Positions 24,029-33,664 are shown, numbered from the stretch's first letter. The stretch is 64,000 nucleotides of DNA from Planctomycetota bacterium (GCA_022566315.1 JADFJC010000002.1:1-64000); one strand, 5' to 3'. The notes: generated by a model not told the origin, from the letters alone. Numbers and translations: made by a program.

Positions 24029-27000
24029 ATGGGGCGTAATCTAAAGATTTTGCTGTTAACTGTTGCTGTATTGTCTGTTGGGCCGGCCTCGGTCCAGGCG
24101 GTTGACCAGGGCGATATCTCGGGACGCTGGTCCACAGAGAGGGCCTGTCAGTGGTACCGGGAGGTGGGTGCCATAAAGGGCTGTAATTATCTGCCCCGGA
24201 GCGCTGTTAATATGACCGAGATGTGGCAGGCGCCCACCTTTGATCCAAAGACCGTGGACCAGGAACTGGGATGGGCCCAAGAGGCAGGTTACAACAGCGT
24301 ACGGGTCTTTCTGCAGTACCTCGTGTGGAAGGATGATGCCGATGGATTAAAGAAACGGATCAAAACCTTTTTATCCCTTGCCAACGAACACAACATCAGC
24401 GTCATGCTCATCCTGTTCTGTGATTGTTCCTTTGCCGGCAAGGAGCCTTACCTGGGCCCGCAGGATGCTCCTGTGCCCGGTGTACACAACAGTGGCTGGG
24501 TGCCCAGCCCGGGACTCAAACGGGTGACAGACCGGTCCGTCTGGCCTGATTTGGAAAGGTATGTCAAGGACATTGTGGGTGCTTTCGGGCAAGATCCGCG
24601 TATTCTCATCTGGGATCTCTACAATGAACCGGGCAACAGCGGTATGGGCCCAAAGAGTCTGCCCCTGGCAGAAGCTGCCTTTGCCTGGGCCCGGGAAGTA
24701 CATCCTATGCAACCCCTGACAATCGGGGTCTGGACTCGCTTTGATAGCCCCATGTCAAAGCGGATCATGGCATTGTCGGACATCATCTCCTTCCACGGAT
24801 ATGACCAACCGGACGGAATGGTCCGTAAGATCAAGACATGCCGGAACTATGCTCGCCCGGTGATTTGCACAGAGTGGTTGAGACGGCAGGTCGGCAATAC
24901 CGTCGCCAGTATCTTGCCGTTGTTCGCGAAACACCAGGTGGGTTGGTACCACTGGGGGCTGGTTGCCGGTCGTACCCAGACATATATGCACTGGGGATCA
25001 AAACGGGGGGACCCCATGCCCGAGGTCTGGCAGCATGATACCTTTCATCAGGACGGCACGCCTTACAATCTCCGGGAATTAGAATTGATCCGGGCGTTTC
25101 GTTTTCCGGGTGACACCCAAACCTGGAATTCGGTTTATCTGCAAAATGACTGCATAAGGCTCCAGGTTGTCCCTGAATGTGGCGGGCGCATCATGCAGTA
25201 TAGCCTGGGCGAACATGATTTCTTCTGGAACAATGACACACTCATCAATGTCAAGCCTCCGGCGACCGGTTTGGGACCCCATGGCCAATGGCTCAATTAC
25301 GGAGGAGAGAAACTCTGGCCCGCGCCGCAAGGCTGGGACAACGACGAGCAATGGCCCGGCCCGCCCGACGCCGTGCTCGACGGACAGCCCTACACGCTGG
25401 AGAAACTCCGAGGCAAGCGCGGCGAGGCAGCCATTCGACTCACCAGCCGCAAAGACCAGCGCAGCGGCATCCAGTTCTCGCGCGTAGTTCGCATCTTCGA
25501 GGGCAGTACGCGAGTGAATTTCGAGGCAACAATGAAGAACATCGATACCCGGCCGCGCCGCTGGGGCATCTGGTCCCACACACAACTGGATGGCGGCAAG
25601 GCCGACGGTTCCGGCCATAACCCGCTCATGAAGGCGTGGTGCCCGATCAATCCGGATAGCCGTTTTCCGAAAGGCTACTCGGTCATCTTCGGCGAGCCGA
25701 ACAATCCAACCTTCCAGCCCGACACCCAGCGCGGGTTGATGCAGGTGCAGTATCAATACAAGGTCGGCAAAATCGGCCTCGACAGCCACGCCGGCTGGGT
25801 TGCAACCGTCAACGGCGAAAGCGGTGCGGTGTTCGTGCAGCGATTCGTCTTTGAGCCGGACAAGGAGTATCCCGATGGCTCGTCGGTGGAGTTCTGGCTG
25901 AACGGCCTGGGCAAGATACACGCTTACAACCAGGATATGGTGATGCCCACGAATCCTGAGGAGAATCCGTATGTGTTCGAGAGCGAGGTGCTCAGCCCGT
26001 TCGCGCAACTGCAGCCAGGCCAGAGCTACATGTGGAGCTACGACTGGTATGCTGCGAACATCGGCGGTGATTTCCCGGTGCTGGACTGCTCGGATGCGGG
26101 TGTTGTCGCGGAACCGCTGTCGGCGGAGTTGTCGTCCGGGCAGGCGAAGCTCAAGGGCCGGTTTGGCGTTTTTGTTTCCGGCGCGCTGCGTGTCGAGTTT
26201 GCCGATGCGCAGGGCCGCACGCTGCAAACGCTCGACCTGCCGCTTAATGTTTCGCCGTTCAAGCCGGTGGTTCTTGATAACATTGTGGTGGTTCCCGCTG
26301 ACGCGGCGTCGGTGAGGCTCGTGGTTATTGGGGCAGACGGAAAGACGGTGGGTGAGCTGGCCAAGGCCGACCTGAGCAAGACGGAAGCAGGGGCCTACTG
26401 CCTGGCGAACCCGCCCGTGGCGCAACAAGACGCCCCGGCCACACGGACCATCCTGGCGTTCCCCGGCGCCGAAGGCTACGGACGATTCGCCCAGGGCGGG
26501 CGCGGAGGAGACGTCTATCACGTAACCAACATAAACGACTCGGGCCCAGGGTCATTTCGCGACGGGATCGACTCGGCCAAAGGCCCACGCACCATCGTCT
26601 TCGAGGTCTCGGGCACTATCGAGCTCAAATCGGACATTAGAATCCAAACCAAAGGCCTCACCATCGCCGGCCAAACCGCCCCTGGCGACGGCATCACGTT
26701 CAAGGATAACAAACTCGGCTTTAGCAAATGCTCCGACATCATAGTCCGCTACATCCGCGTGCGACTGGGCGATAAAAACAAACCTCGGCCCAGCGGCCCC
26801 GATGCCGTGTCGGTAGATAATTGCGACAATTTGATATTCGACCACGTTTCGACCAGTTGGGGCATAGACGGTAATCAAGACACCGGAAATTGCAAGAACT
26901 ACACCTTCCAGTGGAGTATTCTGAGCGAAGGTCTCCACGACAGCCTGCACCACAAGGGCGCTCATGGCATGTGCGGATCGTTTCGCAAACAGGAGAGTAA

Positions 27001-27739
27001 TATCACCATCCACCACAGCATCTTCGCCTCAAGCCGGTCCCGCCATCCGTCCCTGTCAGGCAACCAGGACGAGCCGCACTGGATCATCGATTTCCGCAAC
27101 AACATCATCTACAACTGGAGCGCAGGCGGCACGGCCAACGTGGGCGACGCCCAGCTCAACCTTATCAACAACATCTTTCGCCCCGGCCCGGAAACCGGCA
27201 CGACACTGCCCATAGCCATGAAGGCCCACACGGCCTACGCGGCGCACGGATACATGAGCGGAAACGTCTTTGACGAACGCCCCGAACTCACCGCGAACAA
27301 CTATGCCGCGATAGACATGGAACGCTGGGCACACAACTACAAGTACCTGGGGACTTTAGACCACTGGAAGGTTGACAAAGTGTTCGACACCGGCCCCAAC
27401 GCCCCGGTGACACACTCGGCCGAAGAGGCTCGGCGTTTGGTTCTGGCCCACGCCGGTGCATCGCTCGTTCGCGACGCCGTGGACAAGCGATTGATGAACG
27501 ACATAAAAAATCGTACGGGCAAACTGCTTGATTCGCAAGACGAAGTGGGCGGCTGGCCCGAACTCAAAAGCAAGCCTGCGCCCAAAGACCTGGACCGCGA
27601 CGGCATGGCCGACGCCTGGGAAACGGCCAATAACCTCGACCCGAAAGACCCAGAGGACAGAAACGGCGACGCAGACAAAGATGGCTATACGAACCTCGAA
27701 GAATACCTCAATAGCCTGTGTCCCCAGTTAAAAGAATAA
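24029..27739 (+). CDS. Secreted multidomain enzyme: GH5-like + DUF4380 + pectate lyase
   Basis: 1236 residues; AAGGAG eight bases before the ATG. Signal peptide (ILLLTVAVLSVGPASVQA). Residues about 28-350 look like a clan GH-A hydrolase with acid/base Glu200 (LIWDLYNEPGNSG) and nucleophile Glu282 (VICTEWLRR). Residues about 370-770 match DUF4380-type mutarotase-like domains (NDCIRLQVVPECGGRIMQYS). Residues about 800-1150 are a beta-helix pectate lyase (FPGAEGYGRFAQGGRGGDVY, SGTIELKSDIRIQTKGLTIA, RSRHPSL). A calcium-binding tail (DRDGMADAWETANNLDPKDP) ends the protein. From about 25.3 kb the codon third positions become strongly G/C-rich, suggesting domains of different origin. Role: extracellular degradation of a pectin-like or other plant/algal polysaccharide. 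Confidence 0.85.
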   Translation: MGRNLKILLLTVAVLSVGPASVQAVDQGDISGRWSTERACQWYREVGAIKGCNYLPRSAVNMTEMWQAPTFDPKTVDQELGWAQEAGYNSVRVFLQYLVWKDDADGLKKRIKTFLSLANEHNISVMLILFCDCSFAGKEPYLGPQDAPVPGVHNSGWVPSPGLKRVTDRSVWPDLERYVKDIVGAFGQDPRILIWDLYNEPGNSGMGPKSLPLAEAAFAWAREVHPMQPLTIGVWTRFDSPMSKRIMALSDIISFHGYDQPDGMVRKIKTCRNYARPVICTEWLRRQVGNTVASILPLFAKHQVGWYHWGLVAGRTQTYMHWGSKRGDPMPEVWQHDTFHQDGTPYNLRELELIRAFRFPGDTQTWNSVYLQNDCIRLQVVPECGGRIMQYSLGEHDFFWNNDTLINVKPPATGLGPHGQWLNYGGEKLWPAPQGWDNDEQWPGPPDAVLDGQPYTLEKLRGKRGEAAIRLTSRKDQRSGIQFSRVVRIFEGSTRVNFEATMKNIDTRPRRWGIWSHTQLDGGKADGSGHNPLMKAWCPINPDSRFPKGYSVIFGEPNNPTFQPDTQRGLMQVQYQYKVGKIGLDSHAGWVATVNGESGAVFVQRFVFEPDKEYPDGSSVEFWLNGLGKIHAYNQDMVMPTNPEENPYVFESEVLSPFAQLQPGQSYMWSYDWYAANIGGDFPVLDCSDAGVVAEPLSAELSSGQAKLKGRFGVFVSGALRVEFADAQGRTLQTLDLPLNVSPFKPVVLDNIVVVPADAASVRLVVIGADGKTVGELAKADLSKTEAGAYCLANPPVAQQDAPATRTILAFPGAEGYGRFAQGGRGGDVYHVTNINDSGPGSFRDGIDSAKGPRTIVFEVSGTIELKSDIRIQTKGLTIAGQTAPGDGITFKDNKLGFSKCSDIIVRYIRVRLGDKNKPRPSGPDAVSVDNCDNLIFDHVSTSWGIDGNQDTGNCKNYTFQWSILSEGLHDSLHHKGAHGMCGSFRKQESNITIHHSIFASSRSRHPSLSGNQDEPHWIIDFRNNIIYNWSAGGTANVGDAQLNLINNIFRPGPETGTTLPIAMKAHTAYAAHGYMSGNVFDERPELTANNYAAIDMERWAHNYKYLGTLDHWKVDKVFDTGPNAPVTHSAEEARRLVLAHAGASLVRDAVDKRLMNDIKNRTGKLLDSQDEVGGWPELKSKPAPKDLDRDGMADAWETANNLDPKDPEDRNGDADKDGYTNLEEYLNSLCPQLKE

Positions 27740-27790
27740 ATACCAGCATTAACCTTATTGGTCAGGTTGACCCTGTTAGAAGAAAGTTCC

Positions 27791-28876
27791 TTATCTAAGG
27801 GGTTGACACGAAACCCGAAAGCACTCTCCTTGCTGTTCTATAATAAAATCGACGGGCAAAAATTTCTTTATCACTTCCATATTAGTCTTCGTATGCGCGG
27901 AAATCCGGTCGGTGGTAAAACAGCCACCATTTGCTATCGCCATGTAGAGCAGCAACTGGTCTGCAAGAAAATGGTCAACTGCTGCACCACTGTCAATAAA
28001 ATTCATTGCTAAATTAACAACCTCACTAATTACTTGTTCTGAGGGCTTGCCCCGCATTCCAAATGCTGTAAATACTGTGGTTCGCTTATTGCAGCAAAGT
28101 CGAACGCATACAGCATTTCCAGGGCCTTGCGAATCTCTCACTTCGGTGTGCTCGATATTTTGGATGTTCAGTCCACTTTGGAGCAATAGTTTCTGTTGGC
28201 GATGAGCGATGTGTGTGGGAAGTTTAGCCGTGTATATCCGAGCGTTAATGCGAAACTCTTGGCCTGAGTTACAAAGGTCGATAGCCTGATTTGCCTGCAC
28301 CTGTGTTTGCATCGACACAGGTGGCGCGGGCACAGGTGATTGCTTTTGCCGGGGCTGAACACGAAGAGTTATCTTCCCGCCGCCGGCCGGAAAGAAGCCG
28401 TGTCTTAGCAGCTTGCAATCACCCTGGAAACCAGCGGTTTTAATAGCGGGCAGAAAGGTCTCGGAAAGGAAATCAAATGGTGGTGCCAGCGGGTTATGTG
28501 TTCCACCGGTAACAGTAACTGTCGAAGGTTTGTGTGCCAAAAATAAAGCAGGTAAGAGGGTTTGGATTACCAAAGATGTGGAGCCTGCTGAACCGATATC
28601 AAAACGAAAATCACCACTGTGCACAGGACTGGCTTGAAAATCTAACACTTTTGAGCCTTTAGCAGCTCCATGAGATTTTCCATTACAGATATTACAAGCA
28701 GCCCGGACACAACTTAGGTGCTGCTTAGCCAGTCCTGGATTACGCCGTGCGGAACGAATATTTTCAATATGCAGCCGTTTGCCGGTTATACAGGATAAAG
28801 CCAGGCTCGTTCGCAGAATTTGGCCTCCCCCTTCGCCCATACTGCCGTCTATGAAAATAGTTTCTATGTCATTCAT
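27791..28876 (-). CDS. rtcA: RNA 3'-terminal phosphate cyclase
   Basis: 361 residues, near the family norm of about 340. The N-terminus IDGSMGEGGGQILRTSLALS, the block RNPGLAKQHLSCVRAA and the nucleotide-binding GSAGSTSLVIQTLLPALF are diagnostic. The catalytic His is His328 in DRISAHTKTNMEVIKKFLP, aligned with the His of SCHLLTNIAVVERF in E. coli RtcA. The enzyme converts RNA 3'-phosphates to 2',3'-cyclic ends via AMP on this His. Its ATG overlaps, as ATGA, the stop of a nitroreductase-like relic, so it once was the second gene of an operon. It converges on the 24029-27739 gene with a 51-bp gap. The last 20 codons are duplicated at 12543-12623. Confidence 0.93.
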   Translation of the reverse strand: MNDIETIFIDGSMGEGGGQILRTSLALSCITGKRLHIENIRSARRNPGLAKQHLSCVRAACNICNGKSHGAAKGSKVLDFQASPVHSGDFRFDIGSAGSTSLVIQTLLPALFLAHKPSTVTVTGGTHNPLAPPFDFLSETFLPAIKTAGFQGDCKLLRHGFFPAGGGKITLRVQPRQKQSPVPAPPVSMQTQVQANQAIDLCNSGQEFRINARIYTAKLPTHIAHRQQKLLLQSGLNIQNIEHTEVRDSQGPGNAVCVRLCCNKRTTVFTAFGMRGKPSEQVISEVVNLAMNFIDSGAAVDHFLADQLLLYMAIANGGCFTTDRISAHTKTNMEVIKKFLPVDFIIEQQGECFRVSCQPLR

Positions 28877-29001
28877 CGGTAATAATAGCCAACAGTAACC
28901 ATATAGAGCGGCTCAAGATAATCCGGCAATGATACCACTTTGCTGACAGAAATATCATCAAAAACACCGACGGCAACAGAACCAAGTCCTAAAGCCTCGG
29001 C
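28873..29001 (-). pseudogene. Relic of nitroreductase (SagB-like) C-terminus
   Basis: 42 codons read AEALGLGSVAVGVFDDISVS then KVVSLPDYLEPLYMVTVGYY and YR stop, matching the C-terminal pattern of SagB/ThcOx-type nitroreductases (AxALGLG...GAFDD..V...L.LP..E.PLY..PVG). An in-frame stop lies directly upstream, so no functional protein remains. The stop overlaps the rtcA ATG, showing former translational coupling. Confidence 0.6.
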
Positions 29002-29084
29002 TTAGAGATGGACATTTTGTGCTGCAAAGAGTTACCGTTGTCAGATTTTACTGAAATTGGTCGATTTTTTCAATGGTTTCAGGC

Positions 29085-29150
29085 AAGAGAGAGTATCGGA
29101 TAGGCTCTAAGTATACGGAGGGAAAGAAATGTATCAATGCGGTAGATCAA
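29085..29150. repeat. Dispersed repeat R, copy 2
   Basis: A 25-bp core (29109-29133) is identical to 33163-33187; the left part matches copy 1 at 12624. It lies in the 600-bp gap 28877-29477, which otherwise holds the nitroreductase relic and about 320 bp with no recognisable gene before the PQQ-propeller gene. Confidence 0.6.
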
Positions 29151-29477
29151 ATACCGGTTGGTGATTGGCTGTAAGTAGTGCACGTTGGCTGAAATGTCGT
29201 AACGAGGATGCCTCAAAGAAAATTTTTGTGGCGACAGGGATTTTAGTATTTGACTTTGAGTTTTTTATAGGTGTCCGGGTGCTAAGAGTGCGTTGTTCTA
29301 CTCAAAAAATCGTATTTTATTATCTGCAAGGAGTTAAGTAGAATAGACCTTTGAAGTGACAAACTGCATCTTGTAGCGATTTTCCTTGCAATCCATCATT
29401 AAATGTAATTTAATCGATTGTACGTAAACAATTAGAAACGAACAAATTCAAAATTTTGAGTAGGACAGGGACCTCAC

Positions 29478-32400
29478 ATGAAACGCACTGCGACATTCAC
29501 GATTGTGATTTTGGTACTACTACTGGGGACTGAGCTTTTTGGCGCCGATTGGCCACAGTTCCGCTATGACGCCGGACGGACGGCGGCCTCTCCGGAGGAG
29601 TTGCCCGAGCAATTACACTTACATTGGATACGTGAGCTTCACGCGCCGCGGCCAGCCTTCCCACTCGAGGTGCGTTTGCTCTTTGACGCGTCTTATGAAC
29701 CAGTCGTGGTGGGCAAGACCATGTTCGTTCCCTCCATGGTTAATGACAGCATCACGGCCTTGGACACAAAAACAGGCGCCGAGCGTTGGCGGTTCTTTGC
29801 CGATGGACCGGTGCGTTTCGCTCCGGTGGTCTGGCACGACAAGGTCTACCTCGTTGCCGATGACGGCTATCTCTACTGCCTGAATGCCACCGACGGACAG
29901 CTTCGCTGGAAGTTCCGCGGTCTTCCCGCGGGTCAGCAGGATCGTAAGCTGTTGGGCCATGGACGTCTAATCTCCCTATGGCCCGCGCGCGGAGGACCTG
30001 TCCTGGCTGATGGTGTCATCTATTTCGCCGCGGGGCTTTGGCCCTCCGACGGCGTCTTCGTGCATGCACTCGATGCCCAATCGGGCGGACTGCTCTGGTC
30101 GAACAGCGACAGCAACCACATCCCTGAGGCTAACATGGATCACGGTATAGGCCAATACGCCGGATTAGCGCCACAAGGGTACTTAGCGGTGATCGGGGGC
30201 AGACTGGTTGTCCCTTGCGGTGCCCAGCTCACAGCGTTCCTGGACCTCAAGACCGGCAAGCTCCAGGACTACCACACCGGTTGGGGCGGGCGCGTGGGTC
30301 TGCCCAAGGGCACGTGGTTTGTGGCCGGTGTCAAGCATTATCTCAGCCACAGCGGCGATCTGTATGACCTGAGCCGCGGCAATAAGGAGCGTTTCCGCAA
30401 TCCGGGCGGGCGCCGGGACTTTAAGAGCCAACTTTATCCGGGCGGTTTCACCCGATTTCAGATCGACCCGACGAACCAGAAGGACCTCGGATCCTTTCGC
30501 GAGCCGGTCTTGACGCCGGAGATTATGTTCACTACCGAGCCGGAGTTGGGGATCGTCGCGCATGATCTGGTTTCGGCCGAGCTGGTTTCGATGGACGCAA
30601 ACGAAATCCCGGCTCACCGCCGGCAGGACAAGTATCCTGACACCCTGACCGGGTCGTTCCGCCGGCTATGGAACCTGCCTTCCAAGCTGAGAATCCACAT
30701 CAAGGCCGGGCCCCGGCTCTACGTCGGTGGACCGGGCCAGGTGGCGGCGATTCGGATTCCTCAGGGTGACGAATCGCCTGAGCTTACCTGGAGCGCTAAG
30801 ATTCAGGGCATACCTCACCGGATGCTTGCCGCGCATAACAAGCTGTTCGTGGTCACGCGTGAGGGACGCATCTACGCCTTCGGCGCCCAACACGAAACAG
30901 AACCGATGATCCACCGGTACAAATCAACCTCTCTTAAAAGAGGCCCCTGGAGCGCCCGGGCGAGTAATATCCTGGCTGCGACCAAAATGACCGAAGGTTA
31001 TGCCCTGGTCCTGGGAATCGAGAACGGAGGCTTGGTGAAGCAACTGCTCAGGCAATCGCAACTGTACGTGATCGCTGTCGACAACGATGCCAAGGTCGTT
31101 GAGAGACTTCGCCGCCAGCTCGACGAGGCCGGGCTCTACGGATTGCGCGCGAGCGTCCATGTCGGTGATCCACTTACGTACCCGCTTCCGCCGTATATGG
31201 CCAGTCTGGTGGTATCTGAGAAAGCAGATGATCTGATTTCCGCGCCGAGCAGCGAGATTGTCAAAGCCCTGGTCCATTCACTGCGCCCGTACGGCGGGAC
31301 GATGTGTCTACCAAGGTCGGCCGATGTGGTTGAGCTGTTGGATAACAGTAAACCGGATGGCTTCGTTCGGCGGCGCGCCCGCAATTGGCTTCTGCTCTCT
31401 CGCCGGGGCCCATTGCCCGGCTCGGCCGATTGGACACACGAAGAGGCCGACGCGGCCAACACTGGTGCATCGAAGGACAGATTTCTAAAAGCGCCGTTGG
31501 GATTGCTGTGGTTTGACGGATCGATGCGGTGGTATCGCAAGCCTGGTGACACGGTCGTCCGAGTCGCTGGAGGTCGGGTCCTGATCAAGGCTGAGAAGCT
31601 AACCGCGATCAACGTTTACACCGGGCGCACGCTCTGGCAAGCAAACCTGCCCTTCCCGCATAGCTCCACCGATCAGATGGTCATTGCCGACGACGCAATT
31701 TATGTGACCGGTGGGCGGGACTGTGTGGTCCTCGACCCACGAACCGGACAGCAGACCTGGCGGATCAGCCTGCCGGCCGGACTGGAGGGGACGTGGTTGA
31801 ACCTGCACGTCTGGAAGGACTACCTGGTCGCCCGGAGCGGCCGGCATCTGTTTTGTGTGAACGTGCGCACCGGTGAAGACCTCTGGCGATACGAATGCAA
31901 TCAGGCGAATTTAAGCGTGGCCGTAGGTGGAGGGCGGGTCTTCTGCGCGGAGCTTCTCAATCCACGCCGCCCGCAGACAGAGGGCCAGGCTCCCAGGATG
32001 CGAGCGCTCAAGATAAGAACGGGCGAACCGCTGTGGGAGACGCGGGGAGGCTCGGCGTTGCGTTACAGCGAGGCCCACGACCTAATCGTCACGTCATCCG
32101 GCATCTACCAGGCGGGGGATGGAACACTGGTGGCCGGTTTGCCTGTGCCGCCGAAAGCACCTGAAAAAGGCCGGGCGCCGACTGCCCCGCGTGCACTGTC
32201 TATTATCGATCACAACATCCTCTGGGGCACGGTCGACCGGTTCATCCTACGAGACCTGCTGACAGGCGAGGCCTCGGGCAAACAAACGACCTGGGTCCGG
32301 CGCGGTTGCACCGGCCTGCGATCCAGCGCAAATATGGTGACCACCCGGTTTCGAGCTAACGCCGCCTATATTGACATAGAGTCCCGCAGCATCACATCTA

Positions 32401-32558
32401 TGTGGAACGTCAGGCCGGGTTGTTACAACAACCTGTTCCCGGCCAACGGCGTACTCAACGTTCCCTGCCTGACCGGAGGTTGCACGTGCAATTACACGCC
32501 CGCCTCACAGGCATATGTGCCCGTGTCGGTCATAGCGCGACCGGGGCAGAATCTATAG
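29478..32558 (+). CDS. Secreted PQQ-type double propeller with inserted methyltransferase-like domain
   Basis: 1026 residues. Signal peptide (TFTIVILVLLLGTELFGADW) then a PQQ/BamB-like propeller (about 22-480) with blades such as ITALDTKTGAERWRFFADGP and LYCLNATDGQLRWKFRGLPA. Residues about 490-640 form a Rossmann methyltransferase-like domain: GYALVLGIENGGLVKQLL, VIAVDNDAKVVERLRRQLDE, VHVGDPLTYPLPPYMASLVV. A second propeller follows (about 645-1020: LTAINVYTGRTLWQANLPFP, VVLDPRTGQQTWRISLPAG). Similar chimeras occur in planctomycetes. The glycine-rich SAM motif is altered (VLGIENGGL), so activity outside the cytoplasm, where SAM is not expected, is doubtful; the domain may be structural or bind another ligand. 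Confidence 0.82.
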   Translation: MKRTATFTIVILVLLLGTELFGADWPQFRYDAGRTAASPEELPEQLHLHWIRELHAPRPAFPLEVRLLFDASYEPVVVGKTMFVPSMVNDSITALDTKTGAERWRFFADGPVRFAPVVWHDKVYLVADDGYLYCLNATDGQLRWKFRGLPAGQQDRKLLGHGRLISLWPARGGPVLADGVIYFAAGLWPSDGVFVHALDAQSGGLLWSNSDSNHIPEANMDHGIGQYAGLAPQGYLAVIGGRLVVPCGAQLTAFLDLKTGKLQDYHTGWGGRVGLPKGTWFVAGVKHYLSHSGDLYDLSRGNKERFRNPGGRRDFKSQLYPGGFTRFQIDPTNQKDLGSFREPVLTPEIMFTTEPELGIVAHDLVSAELVSMDANEIPAHRRQDKYPDTLTGSFRRLWNLPSKLRIHIKAGPRLYVGGPGQVAAIRIPQGDESPELTWSAKIQGIPHRMLAAHNKLFVVTREGRIYAFGAQHETEPMIHRYKSTSLKRGPWSARASNILAATKMTEGYALVLGIENGGLVKQLLRQSQLYVIAVDNDAKVVERLRRQLDEAGLYGLRASVHVGDPLTYPLPPYMASLVVSEKADDLISAPSSEIVKALVHSLRPYGGTMCLPRSADVVELLDNSKPDGFVRRRARNWLLLSRRGPLPGSADWTHEEADAANTGASKDRFLKAPLGLLWFDGSMRWYRKPGDTVVRVAGGRVLIKAEKLTAINVYTGRTLWQANLPFPHSSTDQMVIADDAIYVTGGRDCVVLDPRTGQQTWRISLPAGLEGTWLNLHVWKDYLVARSGRHLFCVNVRTGEDLWRYECNQANLSVAVGGGRVFCAELLNPRRPQTEGQAPRMRALKIRTGEPLWETRGGSALRYSEAHDLIVTSSGIYQAGDGTLVAGLPVPPKAPEKGRAPTAPRALSIIDHNILWGTVDRFILRDLLTGEASGKQTTWVRRGCTGLRSSANMVTTRFRANAAYIDIESRSITSMWNVRPGCYNNLFPANGVLNVPCLTGGCTCNYTPASQAYVPVSVIARPGQNL

Positions 32559-32593
32559 ACGATGGAGTCCCGCAGAGATATGCATAGATGTTC

Positions 32594-32884
32594 TCACAGA
32601 GATTTTCCGGAAACGATGATTCTTCCGGCATTGATGTCACCCAGCTTCATTTCGATGAAGGGCTTACCCTTTCGTAGGCCCACGGTGCGGAAACCTGTTT
32701 CGCAGGATAATAAGCAGCGGAAGTCGTCGCATAATTGTGAATTGATGTAGAGCGTCTTGTCAACTGCGTCGTAGCAGACGCCTGTTAACATCTGGATCAA
32801 TCCTTAGCTCGACAGGGCTCGGGCGTACCAGTAGCCGCATTCGTATTCGTTGAAGGGATTGCGTCGAACGCCGTCGTAGCGGTC
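32594..32884 (-). pseudogene. Relic of GH116-type glucosidase C-terminus
   Basis: One frame reads DRYDGVRRNPFNEYECGYWY then ARALSS, a TAA, then GLIQMLTGVCYDAVDKTLYI and on to KGKPFIEMKLGDI. This matches the C-terminal barrel end of GH116/DUF608 proteins (R.NP.NE.ECG..YAR....Y), with the TAA replacing an expected Tyr codon. About 97 codons remain. Confidence 0.65.
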
Positions 32885-32888
32885 GCGG

Positions 32889-32984
32889 CACAACCTGATC
32901 GAACTTTACAAAGCCTGGGGCAAGCCGGAAAAGGCCGAGGAGTGGAGAGCCAAGCTGCCGCAAACGGAGACTGCAAAACAGTGA
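32889..32984 (+). pseudogene. Relic of kinase/TPR protein C-terminus
   Basis: The plus strand reads HNLIELYKAWGKPEKAEEWR then AKLPQTETAKQ stop, the characteristic tail of planctomycete serine/threonine-kinase TPR proteins (LYEAWGKPEKAEEWRAKLP). It butts against the GH116 relic on the other strand with no intervening sequence, so the junction is a deletion or rearrangement scar. Confidence 0.6.
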
Positions 32985-33155
32985 CAAGTCGCCACTAAAA
33001 TGGCCCCATTTTCTTGAGCCGTAAAATGCCAGAATTCTTCGAAAATTCGTGTCTCCATTTTGTCACCACAGATGTCAATTTTGATGAGTAATGGGAACAC
33101 CAAACCTCTAATTCTTGCCCAAGAATGAATATTTTTTGAAAATTTTTCATTATTT

Positions 33156-33215
33156 TCGGATTAAGTATACGGAGGGAAAGAAATGTAACAATCATATAAT
33201 TCTTTTGGGGATAGC
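33156..33215. repeat. Dispersed repeat R, copy 3
   Basis: Shares the 25-bp core with copy 2 and CGGATTAAGT plus AATCATATA with copy 1. The gap 32559-33664 contains two gene relics (32594-32984), this repeat, and about 450 bp (33216-33664) in which I see no convincing gene; a 160-codon plus-strand frame there runs into the next gene antisense and has no family resemblance. Confidence 0.6.
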
Positions 33216-33664
33216 CACAGATCTAAGTCATGTGCGTTCAGTACCTTGACCATTCACCTTTCCTTCTAAAGAACACAAGAACAAAAGACGAGAAGTCAAG
33301 CGTAGAATCTACAGTATGGCACGGATAATGGCGTTGGCTATCGGTCATTTGTGGAACAAATACTGGAATATAAAAAGTATTGCCGCATAATTCGCCAGAA
33401 AAACTTCTCGCACACCGTCCCTATTTATTCGGTGGTGTGGGCGGGGGCCTCAGTGATGGGGTTCCCTATCCCGATAGCACATGTCACTGTAATGTCACAT
33501 GGTACAATGTTAATAATTACGGCATGACCCCTTTAGGTTGCAACCCGCCACGACGACAGCATGGAATTCCAGCCCGCTTTTTGGCGGTTCACTCGCATGC
33601 TGTTGTCATATCTCCTTTCAACCCTGTTAGCCGAGGCTGCGAACGACATTGGGCCGAAGCTAAC

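Noticed and set aside
25079..26521. 480-codon open frame on the minus strand
   Set aside because: Antisense shadow of the G/C-rich 24029-27739 gene; Arg/His/Ala-rich with no motif, signal or ribosome site, while the plus frame has clear domains.
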